Below are positions 4,619 through 12,035 of a stretch of 12,035 bases of DNA, one piece after another. The stretch's first letter is position 1. Every line of letters starts with the position of its first letter. The notes below the pieces were generated by a model. That model did no database searches, was not told the DNA's origin, and worked only from the letters and a program-made list of their open reading frames with translations. The position numbers and the translations under genes were made by a program. The stretch comes from Deltaproteobacteria bacterium (GTDB lineage: Bacteria > Myxococcota_A > UBA9042 > DTJE01): positions 1 to 12,035 of the forward strand of contig JADHTP010000073.1 of assembly GCA_016784945.1 (NCBI GenBank). The letters are read 5' to 3'.

Positions 4619-7356
4619 ACAACCTCGATCCGGTCCTTTCGGTGCTTCTTGACTACGCTCCCGCACTGCAGAGGTACTTCGACGTCATCGGTGACGGGGA
4701 CGCCGTCCTGGACAAGGCGCAAAGCCTCGTGGCCGGACGGCCCGCCGAACCCGATATCCCGGATGGGTGGGACGACCCGGAGGAACTGTCCGGTGCCCTG
4801 AGGGAGTGCAGGAAGCGCGCCCTGCTCACCGCCGCCCTGGCGGAACAGGCCGGCCGGGATGCCGCCACGAGCTTCGCCTATCTGACCGGATGCGCCGAAG
4901 GCTGGATCGCCTCGGCCTTCCAGGCGGCCCTGGATACCGTGTGTCGGGCCCATGGAATCGCGGGCATGGATTTCCAGGAAGACTTTCCCTGGAGCGTCCT
5001 GGGCATGGGCAAGCTGGGCGCCGGAGAGATGAACCCGTCGTCGGACGTGGACCTCATGGTCGTCTATTCCGCCGACGGATCATTGCCGGGTGCGGCGAGC
5101 CTTTCCGCCCACGATCTGTTCGAAAAGGTGAGCAGGGAGTCGGCCCGGATACTGTCCGAAATGAGGGGTGACGGTTTCTGCTTGCGGGTGGACTTCGACT
5201 TGAGGCCGGAAGGGCGTTCGGGCGCCCTGGCCAATTCCGTGGACGCCATGCTCAACTACTACGAGCAGCACGGCAGCCCACTGGACCGGATGGCCCTGAC
5301 CCGTGCCCGACCGGTGGCGGGCGACCCGGACCTGGGACAGGGATTCGTGGAGGCCATCACCCCCTTCGTCTACCCGCGGAGCCTGGTTTCCGGTGCCCTC
5401 GCGTCCCTGTCGGGCGTCCTGGGCAGGCTGCGGGGCGTACGACAGCGGGCCTCGGGCGTGTTCAACCTGAAGACGGGGCGAGGGGGGATCCGGGACGTGG
5501 AACTGTACGTGGCGGCCCACCAACTGGTCCACGGCGGACGCTTCGAGGAACTCCGGGACACGCGGACCCTCTCGGTGCTCAAGGCCCTGTCGACCCAGGG
5601 CCTGGTGGAAGAAAAAGACGGGGACTCGTTGGCGTCGGCCTACCTGTTTCTCCGGCGGCTCGAACACCTTCTCCAGTACAGGGAGGATCGCCAGACCCAC
5701 GACATGCCCCTGAGCGGCGAGGTCCCCCGTGACATGGCGGCTCTCGTGGAGGAAGGCCTCGATGCCCCTGGGCTGCTGGGACGACTCGACACCCTTCGCG
5801 CCGCCGTCTCCCTGCCGGCCGACAGGATGTTCGGCCTGTCCGGCGACGTCTCGTCAACGGACGGTGATGCCATGGACACGTTCCTGAGTCCGTCAGCGGA
5901 CCCCGGGGCCCGGGAAAGAGCCGGACGGGAACTGGGATTCGTGGACGTGGAAGCCGCCCTTTCCCACCTGTCCCGGTTGCGTGACACGCCCTCCAGCCCC
6001 CTCCACCCGGTTACCCAGGCGAGGTTCTGGGGCCTGGACCGGGCCATTCTGAGGGCCGTGAAAAAATCGGTGTGGCCCGACGGGGCCCTGGAATTCCTGT
6101 CTCGACTGGCCCGGTTCCAGGGAAACCTGCGGCTTTTCGGACTCTGCGGGGACGACCCGGGGGTCCTGGACTCCCTTGTCCGCGTGGCCTCGTCCAGCCA
6201 GGTGGTGGCAAACGCCATGGCCCGGGACGCCGGCCTGGCCCTGGAGCAGGCACTGACCGGGTTCAAGGGAGGACTGCCCAGCCCCGAGGCCCTGGAAACC
6301 GAGAAGAAGAACCTGCCGGGTGCGGACGACGTGGAGGTCGCCGGTGACCGCCTGGCGGCCTTCCGGAGACGGCACGTGGTGGAGATCGCGGTGGCCGATC
6401 TGGCCGACGAGGCCAACGAAGGGGAGGTAGGCACGGGCTTGAGCCTCCTGGCCGACGCCTGTATCGACGGCGCCCTGTCCATGACCCTGGGGTCCAACGC
6501 CGAGGGCCTGTCGGTGCTTGGCCTGGGACGGCTCGGCGGCCAGGAGATGGGGTACCTCTCCGATCTGGACCTGGTCTTCGTTCACGACGGTCGTCACCAG
6601 CAGTATCTTCCCGACGTGCAGCGGGCCCTTGGCCTTCTCACCACCCGGGGGGTGGCGGGTGCCATGTACACTCTCGATCTCCGGCTCAGGCCTTCGGGCA
6701 GCCAGGGACCTCTCCTGGTCGAAGCGGCGGAAATCGAAAGGTACTACGGAGAGGATGCCACCGGACCGGAGCAACTGGGTGCCTTGAACCTCCGTTTCGT
6801 GGCGGGTGACCGCTGCCTGGGGGAGGATCTGGTAGCCCGTGTGCGACGGAAATGTGTCGCGCGGCTGACCGAACCCGGGTCCCTGGACGAGGTCCGCCGA
6901 ATCAGGGACAAGCAGCACCGGGGGGTTGAAAAATCGGGCCGGAGGGCCTACGATCCCAAGCTGGAGGCAGGCGGTTTACTGGACGCGGATACTGCGGTTC
7001 ATCTCTGGGGAATCCTGGGAGCGGCCGACCCGTCCAGTGTGCCGACCGGAACGCTCGCCATACTTGGTCTGCTTGCCGGGTGTGAAGGACCGCACAAGCC
7101 GGATTTCGCGGTCCTCGATCGAGTTTATCGGTACCTTCTGCGCCTTTCCAACAGGGCGCACCTGGTGCTTGATCGCCCCATCACGCGAGCGTCCGCGGAC
7201 GGGCCGGCCGCCGACCGGCTCGCCAGGTCTCTGGGCTTTGGCCTGGAGGACAAGCCTGCCGATGAGATGTGGGATGCCTACAGGTCTGCGCTGGAAGACG
7301 GACGCCGGGTCTGTCAACGACTGATCACCGGGCTCCCGGTGACGCGGACCACGTGA
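4615..7356 (+). CDS. glnE: Bifunctional glutamine synthetase adenylyltransferase/adenylyl-removing enzyme
   Basis: GlnE attaches AMP to, and removes it from, a tyrosine of glutamine synthetase according to nitrogen status. The 913-residue length fits the family (about 950). Both nucleotidyltransferase halves are present. The N-terminal adenylyl-removing half has GMGKLGAGEMN and SSDVDL (130-147), RVDFDLRPEGRSG (191-203), ALTRARPVAGD (227-237) and KTGRGGIRDVEL (286-297). The C-terminal adenylyltransferase half has GLGRLGGQEMGYLSDLDLVF (636-655) and LDLRLRPSGSQGPLL (687-701). The C-terminal counterpart of GGIRDVE is DPKLEAGGLLDADTAVH (780-796), noticeably divergent. ATG 4615 overlaps the thpR stop by 4 bases; a longer frame reaching back to 4117 is only a shadow of thpR. 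No glnA, glnB or glnD is nearby, so the link to nitrogen control rests on the family. Confidence 0.96.
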   Translation: MNNLDPVLSVLLDYAPALQRYFDVIGDGDAVLDKAQSLVAGRPAEPDIPDGWDDPEELSGALRECRKRALLTAALAEQAGRDAATSFAYLTGCAEGWIASAFQAALDTVCRAHGIAGMDFQEDFPWSVLGMGKLGAGEMNPSSDVDLMVVYSADGSLPGAASLSAHDLFEKVSRESARILSEMRGDGFCLRVDFDLRPEGRSGALANSVDAMLNYYEQHGSPLDRMALTRARPVAGDPDLGQGFVEAITPFVYPRSLVSGALASLSGVLGRLRGVRQRASGVFNLKTGRGGIRDVELYVAAHQLVHGGRFEELRDTRTLSVLKALSTQGLVEEKDGDSLASAYLFLRRLEHLLQYREDRQTHDMPLSGEVPRDMAALVEEGLDAPGLLGRLDTLRAAVSLPADRMFGLSGDVSSTDGDAMDTFLSPSADPGARERAGRELGFVDVEAALSHLSRLRDTPSSPLHPVTQARFWGLDRAILRAVKKSVWPDGALEFLSRLARFQGNLRLFGLCGDDPGVLDSLVRVASSSQVVANAMARDAGLALEQALTGFKGGLPSPEALETEKKNLPGADDVEVAGDRLAAFRRRHVVEIAVADLADEANEGEVGTGLSLLADACIDGALSMTLGSNAEGLSVLGLGRLGGQEMGYLSDLDLVFVHDGRHQQYLPDVQRALGLLTTRGVAGAMYTLDLRLRPSGSQGPLLVEAAEIERYYGEDATGPEQLGALNLRFVAGDRCLGEDLVARVRRKCVARLTEPGSLDEVRRIRDKQHRGVEKSGRRAYDPKLEAGGLLDADTAVHLWGILGAADPSSVPTGTLAILGLLAGCEGPHKPDFAVLDRVYRYLLRLSNRAHLVLDRPITRASADGPAADRLARSLGFGLEDKPADEMWDAYRSALEDGRRVCQRLITGLPVTRTT

Positions 7357-7363
7357 AAGGAGA
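7357..7363 (+). promoter_or_regulatory. Shine-Dalgarno that fixes the ilvE start
   Basis: AAGGAGA, directly after the glnE stop (7354-7356), lies 7 bases before ATG 7371. It selects this start over the in-frame upstream ATG at 7269 inside glnE. Confidence 0.85.
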
Positions 7364-7370
7364 CGACCGG

Positions 7371-8345
7371 ATGATCCGAAAGGAAAAACTCATATGGATG
7401 GATGGTCAGATGGTGGAATGGGACGATGCCAAGGTGCATGTCCTTTCCCACACCCTCCATTACGGCTACGGCGCTTTCGAGGGGATCCGTTCCTACAAGC
7501 ACGATGACGGTCGGTCCGCCGTGTTCCGGTTACCGGAGCACGTGGATCGCCTGTTCCAGTCGTCGCACCTCCTCGAACTGGGCCTGCCCTTTTCCAGGGA
7601 AGAGGTGAACAGTGCCTGTGTCGGGACCCTGGCGGCCAACGGGCTCGCCGCGGGCTATATCCGTCCCCTGGTCTACCTGGGCCAGGGAGAGGTGGGCGTG
7701 TACCCCGGTGACGAACCGGACATCCACCTGGCCATCGCCACCTGGAAGTGGGGCGCCTACCTGGGTGCCGAGGCCCTGAAGGCCGGCATTCGCGTCAAGG
7801 TGTCCTCCTACACGAAGTTCCATGTCAACTCGGTCCTGATCAAGGGAAAGGTCGTGGGCCACTATGTGAACTCGGTCCTGGCCAAGATGGAGGCCAAGCG
7901 CGAGGGGTATTCCGAAGGCATCCTCCTGGATCACCAGGGATACGTGGCCGAGGGGAGCGGGGAGAACCTCTTCATCGTCCGCGGCAAGACCATCCTGACA
8001 CCGGATGATGCTTCCACCATCCTCGGCGGGATAACCCGGGACTCGGTCATCACCCTGGCCACGGACATGGGATACGACCTGGAAAAGACCCGCCTCACGC
8101 GCAACGACCTGTACACGGCCGACGAAGTGTTCTTCACGGGCACGGCGGCCGAGATTACGCCCATCCGGGAGATCGACCGTCGGACCGTAGGGGAGGGCAG
8201 GCCGGGCCCCGTGGCGCTGGATCTCCAGCGGGCGTTCTTCGACGTGGTGGCGGGAAGAAACCGTGCCTACGACCATTGGATGACCTACTACTCCGTGGAT
8301 GACGACGCCCTGACCGCCAGCACGGTCACGGCCACGGCGTCCTAG
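7371..8345 (+). CDS. ilvE: Branched-chain amino acid aminotransferase
   Basis: This 324-residue fold-type IV PLP enzyme should catalyse reversible transamination between branched-chain 2-oxo acids and glutamate, the last step of leucine, isoleucine and valine synthesis. Visible signatures are HTLHYGYGAFEGIRSY (27-42), the PLP lysine region KGKVVGHYVNSVLAKMEA (158-175) with K160 as the expected Schiff-base lysine, EGILLDHQGYVAEGSGENLF (182-201) with E194, GGITRDSVI, and DEVFFTGTAAEITPIREID near the C terminus. The length and motif order match E. coli IlvE, where the PLP lysine is also number 160. The family Asn-Tyr pair after the lysine is His-Tyr here, a small variation. It follows glnE by 14 bases, and its stop abuts the rsmI start codon with no gap. 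Confidence 0.95.
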   Translation: MIRKEKLIWMDGQMVEWDDAKVHVLSHTLHYGYGAFEGIRSYKHDDGRSAVFRLPEHVDRLFQSSHLLELGLPFSREEVNSACVGTLAANGLAAGYIRPLVYLGQGEVGVYPGDEPDIHLAIATWKWGAYLGAEALKAGIRVKVSSYTKFHVNSVLIKGKVVGHYVNSVLAKMEAKREGYSEGILLDHQGYVAEGSGENLFIVRGKTILTPDDASTILGGITRDSVITLATDMGYDLEKTRLTRNDLYTADEVFFTGTAAEITPIREIDRRTVGEGRPGPVALDLQRAFFDVVAGRNRAYDHWMTYYSVDDDALTASTVTATAS

Positions 8346-9041
8346 ATGGCCTGTGACCAGACTCCCGGCACCCTCTTCATCGTGGCGACTCCCATCGGGA
8401 ACGTGGAGGACCTGGGTCCCAGGGCCCTGCGGGTTCTGTGCGAAGTCCCGGTGCTGGCCTGCGAGGACACCCGGCACACCGGCGTCCTGCTGAAACGGTT
8501 GGGCATTCCTCGGGGCGACCGACGTTACGTGGCCTATCACGACGCCAACGAGTCGCGGCAGACCCCGTCGCTCCTCGGGATCCTGCGCAGCGGTCGAGAC
8601 GTGGCCCTGGTATCCAATGCGGGGACCCCCCTGGTGAGTGATCCGGGTTACCGCCTGGTGACGGCGGCCCGGGTCGAAGGTATTGACGTGGTGCCCATTC
8701 CCGGCCCCTGTGCGGCGGTCACCGCCCTGTCCGCTTCGGGCCTGCCATCGGATCGCTTCACCTTTTTCGGCTTTCTCCCGGTCAAGTCGGGGCGTCGGCG
8801 GAAACTGCTGGAGGGCATCGACGCAGAGCGCGGGACGTGCATCTTCTACGTGCCGGCGAGGTCCCTGGCGCGGACCCTTCAGGAATTGTCCGAGGTGCAT
8901 CCCGAGGGGCGGGTGGTGGTGGCCAGGGAAATGACCAAGATCCACGAAGAGCTTTTCGGGGGAACGCCCGGGGAGTGTATCGAGCGAATCGGCGAAAGGA
9001 CCATCAAGGGGGAAGTCACACTGCTGCTCAACGTGGCCTGA
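8346..9041 (+). CDS. rsmI: 16S rRNA (cytidine(1402)-2'-O)-methyltransferase
   Basis: RsmI methylates the ribose 2'-OH of C1402 in 16S rRNA at the ribosomal P site, using S-adenosylmethionine. Typical motifs are LFIVATPIGNVEDLGPRAL (10-28), LACEDTRHTGVLLKRLGI (37-54), ALVSNAGTPLVSDPGYRLV (87-105), VVPIPGPCAAVTALSASGLP (115-134), FFGFLPVKSGRRR (140-152) and REMTKIHEELFGGT (194-207). The protein is only 231 residues, against about 286 in E. coli, so it ends after the methyltransferase core and lacks the usual C-terminal extension. The family motif FYESPHR reads FYVPARS here (167-173). The start codon follows the ilvE stop immediately, with no Shine-Dalgarno, implying coupled translation. The stop at 9041 is 10 bases from the end of the convergent lipoprotein gene, with no obvious terminator between. 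Confidence 0.95.
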   Translation: MACDQTPGTLFIVATPIGNVEDLGPRALRVLCEVPVLACEDTRHTGVLLKRLGIPRGDRRYVAYHDANESRQTPSLLGILRSGRDVALVSNAGTPLVSDPGYRLVTAARVEGIDVVPIPGPCAAVTALSASGLPSDRFTFFGFLPVKSGRRRKLLEGIDAERGTCIFYVPARSLARTLQELSEVHPEGRVVVAREMTKIHEELFGGTPGECIERIGERTIKGEVTLLLNVA

Positions 9042-9051
9042 CCATGGGCGA

Positions 9052-9930
9052 TCAGTCCTTCTTTCGACCCTTCCCGAACCGGATGACCAGGAACAGCAGG
9101 TAGAGGCCCCCGGCGGCGACCACCAGCCAGGGCAAGGCGGCCAGGCCGAGGACGAAGAGCCCACCCGCCGTTTCACCCAGGAGGTCCAGGGATTTCGAAA
9201 CGGCATGGACCGTTTCCTGCCAGAATGTCCGCTCCTTTGGCGGGACCCACTCCGGACGGACCGAAATGTGGAGGACCAGGGTGGAGTAGGCGATCTGGTT
9301 TTCCATCACCCGCATCCGGGCCATGAACCGCTCGATCTTCTCGCGCACCTGCGAGAGTTCCTTTTCCACCTCGATGACCAGCTTGTAGTCACGGTCGGGA
9401 TCGTCCAGGTACCCCACAAGCCGCTGTTCCACCCGACGCTGGTTGGCCAGTCGGGCATTGAGGTCCATGAAGGCGAAGGTCACGTCTTCGATGCGGATCT
9501 CCTCGTTGGTATAGCTGCCTAGTTCCTTCACCCGGGTCAGGAACTCGGCGAATTTCTTGGCGTCCACCTTCAGGGTCAGCGTGATCTCCCGGATCTCGCT
9601 GGGCGCCAGGGCCGCGCCCTGGGGCACACGGGCGCTCGATTGTCGTGCGGCCACGTACGCGCCGTAGGTCCGCATGAGGTCGTCGAGTTTCTTTTCTGTC
9701 TGGACAGCGTCCTTCACCACCAGGTTCAGGCTGCCGTGCTTGACCAGTATCCCGCCCTTGGGCAGCCCGGCGGGCGGCGTACCCGGCGTGGCATCGTCCA
9801 GGGGTTCACCGTCGACCGAAGGGCCCGCGGGAAGGGCGGGATCGGATGCCACGGGAGAGTCCTTGCCCAGGCATGCCGTCAGGGACAGGACGGCGACGAA
9901 AAGGGGAACGCTCAAGGTCATGTTTCGCAT
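9052..9930 (-). CDS. DUF4349-type lipoprotein with a C-terminal membrane segment
   Basis: The 292-residue product starts with a hydrophobic signal and a clear lipobox, LTAC, with C20 as the lipidated residue. A Pro/Ala/Gly-rich linker runs to about residue 58. The core (about 60-226) has the DUF4349 pattern: GSLNLVVKDAVQTEKKLDDL (66-85), strands REITLTLKVDAKKFAEFL, the SYTNEEIRIEDV and DLNARLANQRRVEQRL region, a charged helical stretch EVEKELSQVREKIERFMARM (187-206) that may be coiled coil, and YSTLVLHISV. Residues 258-285 form a transmembrane helix followed by basic FGKGRKKD. Anchoring at both ends is common in this family, whose function is unknown. ATG 9930 is preceded by GGGAGG. It lies 20 bases after the stop of the upstream lipoprotein gene, so the two are probably cotranscribed. 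Confidence 0.9.
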   Translation of the reverse strand: MRNMTLSVPLFVAVLSLTACLGKDSPVASDPALPAGPSVDGEPLDDATPGTPPAGLPKGGILVKHGSLNLVVKDAVQTEKKLDDLMRTYGAYVAARQSSARVPQGAALAPSEIREITLTLKVDAKKFAEFLTRVKELGSYTNEEIRIEDVTFAFMDLNARLANQRRVEQRLVGYLDDPDRDYKLVIEVEKELSQVREKIERFMARMRVMENQIAYSTLVLHISVRPEWVPPKERTFWQETVHAVSKSLDLLGETAGGLFVLGLAALPWLVVAAGGLYLLFLVIRFGKGRKKD

Positions 9931-9934
9931 GATG

Positions 9935-9940
9935 CCTCCC
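9935..9940 (-). promoter_or_regulatory. Shine-Dalgarno of the DUF4349 gene
   Basis: On the minus strand GGGAGG ends 4 bases before ATG 9930. It favours that codon over the next in-frame ATG (9921), whose distance of 13 bases is too great, and over an ATG at 9945 that lies upstream of the site. Confidence 0.7.
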
Positions 9941-9950
9941 AGCATTGACG

Positions 9951-11999
9951 TTACCGGATCGGGACTTGGGCCACCTGGGATACGTTCCAGCCGTTTCCCG
10001 TCGGGGTCTGTTCGGGCAGCGATTGGTTGCTGGTCTGCTGGCCGTCGGCATTCACGATGCGCACCGTGACGGCCACGGCAGCGCCCTGCGGCGGTATGCC
10101 GGCGTCGAACAGGGTGGACAGGGGAATCGCCGCTTCCACGCCGTTGCCTCCCGACTGGGTGACCACGCTTCCCTGGATCCAGGGGAACTCGACGGGGTTG
10201 TCCAGTGCTCTCCAGCCTGCCAGATCCCCCGCCGGCCACAATACAGACCCTTCGACGAAGGCATTCATTCCCCTGGTCCCGAAGGCGAGGTCCGCGCCGA
10301 AGCCGGCCACGGCCACCGTGGTCAGCGAGGACAGGGCGGCATCCAGCGCCCCTTCGTCGTCCGTGAGCAGCGACATGTCCGCCTGACCGGACGAGGCGCC
10401 GAAATCCCGATCCACGTAGGCCACGATGGCGTTGTCCGTGCCGCAGGTCCCCACTACGCCCAGGTAGAGGTGGGTGGCATCGTAGGCAACGAACAGCGTC
10501 TTCAGTTCGTTGCCGTCCCACAGGGTGGGCGCGCCGTTGGTCGCCACGGCCAGGGTGGCGTCCCAATCATCACCCACGTCCCCGTCCAACACGGGACTGG
10601 CCTGGGGCACGTAGGTGAAACCGCCTTCCAGCACGTCGGTCTGGCCCCCGGGATTCTCCACCTTCACGTGGACCCCTCCCGGGCCGTGCTTCGGCGTGTT
10701 GAAGGTGATGGTGTCGCCCTCCACCGCCAAGGGTGTGACCTCGGTGTCGTCAAGGTACAGCCGGATGGACTCGTTGAATCCGGAACCGCCGACCAGGACG
10801 GCCGTCCCTCCCAGCGTGGGCCCGAAGGACGGGGCCAGAGAACTGATGACCGGATCGGGGCCCGTGGAACCCCCGCCGCACTGTCCATCGGAGCACTCGA
10901 CCTCTTCGAAGCAGTCCTCGGCCACGTTGCACCAGGGCTTCCCGCCGCCCACGATGACCGTCGTATTGAAGATCTTGCCCCGGGAGTCCCTTTCCATGAC
11001 CACGGGCTCATCGTGGAAGGTTCCCTGACTTTCGTGGTCGGTCCAGGCCGCGACGCCTTCCGTGGCGGCCTGACTGCCCACCTTGTATTCCAGCCCGTCC
11101 GCCGGTTCCACCTCGGCCTTGGCAAAGACGAAGACGAACTGGGCGTGTTGTCCCGGGTACAGTTTCCCGTCGTGGGGGCCCAGGTTCGCGGACTGGACGT
11201 AGGTGAACACCCCGTCCCCTGCCGTCTGGTCCCCCTTGTTGCCGTCGTCCAGCAACTGGACCGGGGTCCAGGAGTTGGCCGAACTCTTCAGGTAGATCTT
11301 GTACCCGCCCTGGGCCGTCAATTCGTCGTACGGGATGATGGAATCGAAATCGGGGTGCAGGGCCGCTATGTCCAGGGTGGTCTTGAAGTCCACGTCGCCG
11401 AAGGCGGGAATTACGAGGCCGGGCACGGCGATGGTGTCCGTGGATCCCGCAGGCACGTTGAACAGCCCGTTGGGACCGATCCAGATCCAACCATCGAACT
11501 CGTTGAGCACGCCGTATTCGAAGGTGGTGTCCTTGGCGGCAACGTACAGGACGCCGGTTTCAAAGACGTGGTCACCTGCAACGGCCCCCTCCGGCTCGTG
11601 ACCGCCCCCGGACAGGGGTCCGTCGTCGTACAGGCGGGGATATGGCCCGTCCGTTGGAAGCCACGATGTGGCCGGCTCGATGATGTTGCCCTCGGCGGAC
11701 CACTTGAAGGACCCGGTCCAGGCCATCTGCCCATCCTGGTAGGTCTGGTTCAGGGAATCGTCGACCTTGAACAGGATCATGGCCCCGGACCCGGCTGGTA
11801 CGTCCGGCTTTGCCCCCTGGTCTGCCCCGGGGTCGGTGATCTCCATGGGCACGAGGTCCGTGGGCGGGAATTCCTGCTGCTCCGCGTCCCCGTTGCCGGC
11901 GTCCGCCTCCCCCTGGTCGGGACCCGAGCACCCCGAGAAGCACAGAAACAGGGCGAAGGCACCACGGGCGATTGACGAACTGTGGCGGTGGTCGAACAT
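9951..11999 (-). CDS. Large modular surface lipoprotein with IPT/TIG-like and CBM9/DOMON-like domains
   Basis: The 682-residue protein has an N-terminal signal with lipobox FSGC (C24) and an acidic linker to about 70. Residues 71-300 hold two beta-rich modules sharing a DDG...AGDxVFT signature: first at 125-147, then LLDDGNKGDQTAGDGVFTY at 249-267. This resembles the choice-of-anchor type domains seen in large secreted bacterial proteins. A small cysteine module follows (C357, C363, C369, C374; CSDGQC at its end). Residues 382-464 look like an IPT/TIG immunoglobulin-like domain (PVISSLAPSFGPTLGGTAVL onward). Residues 468-660 resemble a CBM9/DOMON-like domain (VLDGDVGDDWDATL, then LFVAYDATHLYLGVVG). 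It is probably exported and displayed, with a carbohydrate or ligand binding role inferred only from the folds. No catalytic motif was found. The stop is 20 bases before the DUF4349 gene. Confidence 0.85.
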   Translation of the reverse strand: MFDHRHSSSIARGAFALFLCFSGCSGPDQGEADAGNGDAEQQEFPPTDLVPMEITDPGADQGAKPDVPAGSGAMILFKVDDSLNQTYQDGQMAWTGSFKWSAEGNIIEPATSWLPTDGPYPRLYDDGPLSGGGHEPEGAVAGDHVFETGVLYVAAKDTTFEYGVLNEFDGWIWIGPNGLFNVPAGSTDTIAVPGLVIPAFGDVDFKTTLDIAALHPDFDSIIPYDELTAQGGYKIYLKSSANSWTPVQLLDDGNKGDQTAGDGVFTYVQSANLGPHDGKLYPGQHAQFVFVFAKAEVEPADGLEYKVGSQAATEGVAAWTDHESQGTFHDEPVVMERDSRGKIFNTTVIVGGGKPWCNVAEDCFEEVECSDGQCGGGSTGPDPVISSLAPSFGPTLGGTAVLVGGSGFNESIRLYLDDTEVTPLAVEGDTITFNTPKHGPGGVHVKVENPGGQTDVLEGGFTYVPQASPVLDGDVGDDWDATLAVATNGAPTLWDGNELKTLFVAYDATHLYLGVVGTCGTDNAIVAYVDRDFGASSGQADMSLLTDDEGALDAALSSLTTVAVAGFGADLAFGTRGMNAFVEGSVLWPAGDLAGWRALDNPVEFPWIQGSVVTQSGGNGVEAAIPLSTLFDAGIPPQGAAVAVTVRIVNADGQQTSNQSLPEQTPTGNGWNVSQVAQVPIR

Positions 12000-12035
12000 T
12001 CGATTTCCCCCATGATGAGGCTGCCCAGAGATTAT
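12000..12035 (-). promoter_or_regulatory. Upstream edge of the minus-strand lipoprotein operon (partial)
   Basis: Only 36 bases precede the start on the minus strand. They include a G-rich stretch GGGGGAAA (12011-12004) that may serve as a weak ribosome binding site. ATAATC at the very edge (12035-12030) could be the end of a -10 box. The window stops before a promoter can be judged. Confidence 0.25.

Noticed and set aside
7530..9206. A 558-codon open frame on the minus strand opposite ilvE and rsmI
   Set aside because: It runs antisense to two strongly recognised enzymes and shows a shadow-like composition with no family signature.
9945..11975. A 676-codon open frame on the plus strand opposite the large lipoprotein gene
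   Set aside because: It is a GC-driven shadow. The minus-strand frame has a signal peptide, lipobox, recognisable domains and natural composition, whereas this one is rich in Arg/Gly/His/Val with no motif or ribosome binding site.
1..12035. A new defence, mobile or biosynthetic system
   Set aside because: No nuclease, helicase, toxin-antitoxin, integrase, transposase or biosynthetic core enzyme is visible. Most genes are housekeeping or envelope proteins.

Overview
The window is a compact, GC-rich bacterial chromosomal segment with G or C at most third codon positions. The organism is most likely a member of the former Deltaproteobacteria, with Myxococcota or a near relative the best guess. 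The clues are indirect: two predicted lipoproteins with proline/glycine/aspartate-rich linkers, a large lipoprotein carrying a small four-cysteine module next to an IPT/TIG-like domain, and the general GC-rich style. No rRNA, tRNA, CRISPR array, transposase or phage gene is visible.

Layout. Positions 1-350 are non-coding and less GC-rich than the rest. They hold a very stable hairpin at the left edge, a 7-bp triplicate and an 18-bp tandem duplication resembling REP-type intergenic repeats. A plus-strand block follows: a class B DnaJ/CbpA-type co-chaperone (351-1286), a P1/DmpA/NylC-type N-terminal-nucleophile hydrolase (1326-2327), and an overlapping unrecognised lipoprotein (2320-3486). After a short gap with a hairpin and a possible extended -10 box comes a second, very tight block. 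It contains a small charged protein whose coding signal switches reading frame (3568-4018), thpR (4025-4618), glnE (4615-7356), ilvE (7371-8345) and rsmI (8346-9041). On the minus strand, converging on rsmI with 10 bases between stop codons, is a two-gene unit: a large modular lipoprotein (11999-9951) followed by a DUF4349-type lipoprotein with a C-terminal membrane segment (9930-9052).

How the genes fit together. glnE (control of glutamine synthetase by adenylylation) and ilvE (glutamate-dependent branched-chain transamination) both belong to nitrogen and amino-acid metabolism. thpR and rsmI are RNA-related housekeeping enzymes. The four appear cotranscribed and probably translationally coupled, since only ilvE has a strong Shine-Dalgarno. 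The minus-strand pair looks like an envelope or surface unit.

I see no convincing new multi-gene system. The items most worth a second look are the in-gene frame switch near 3773-3792, the possible leaderless start of the P1 hydrolase, the REP-like tandem repeat, the variant RsmI motif with a short C terminus, the atypical C-terminal motif in GlnE, and the modular minus-strand lipoprotein.
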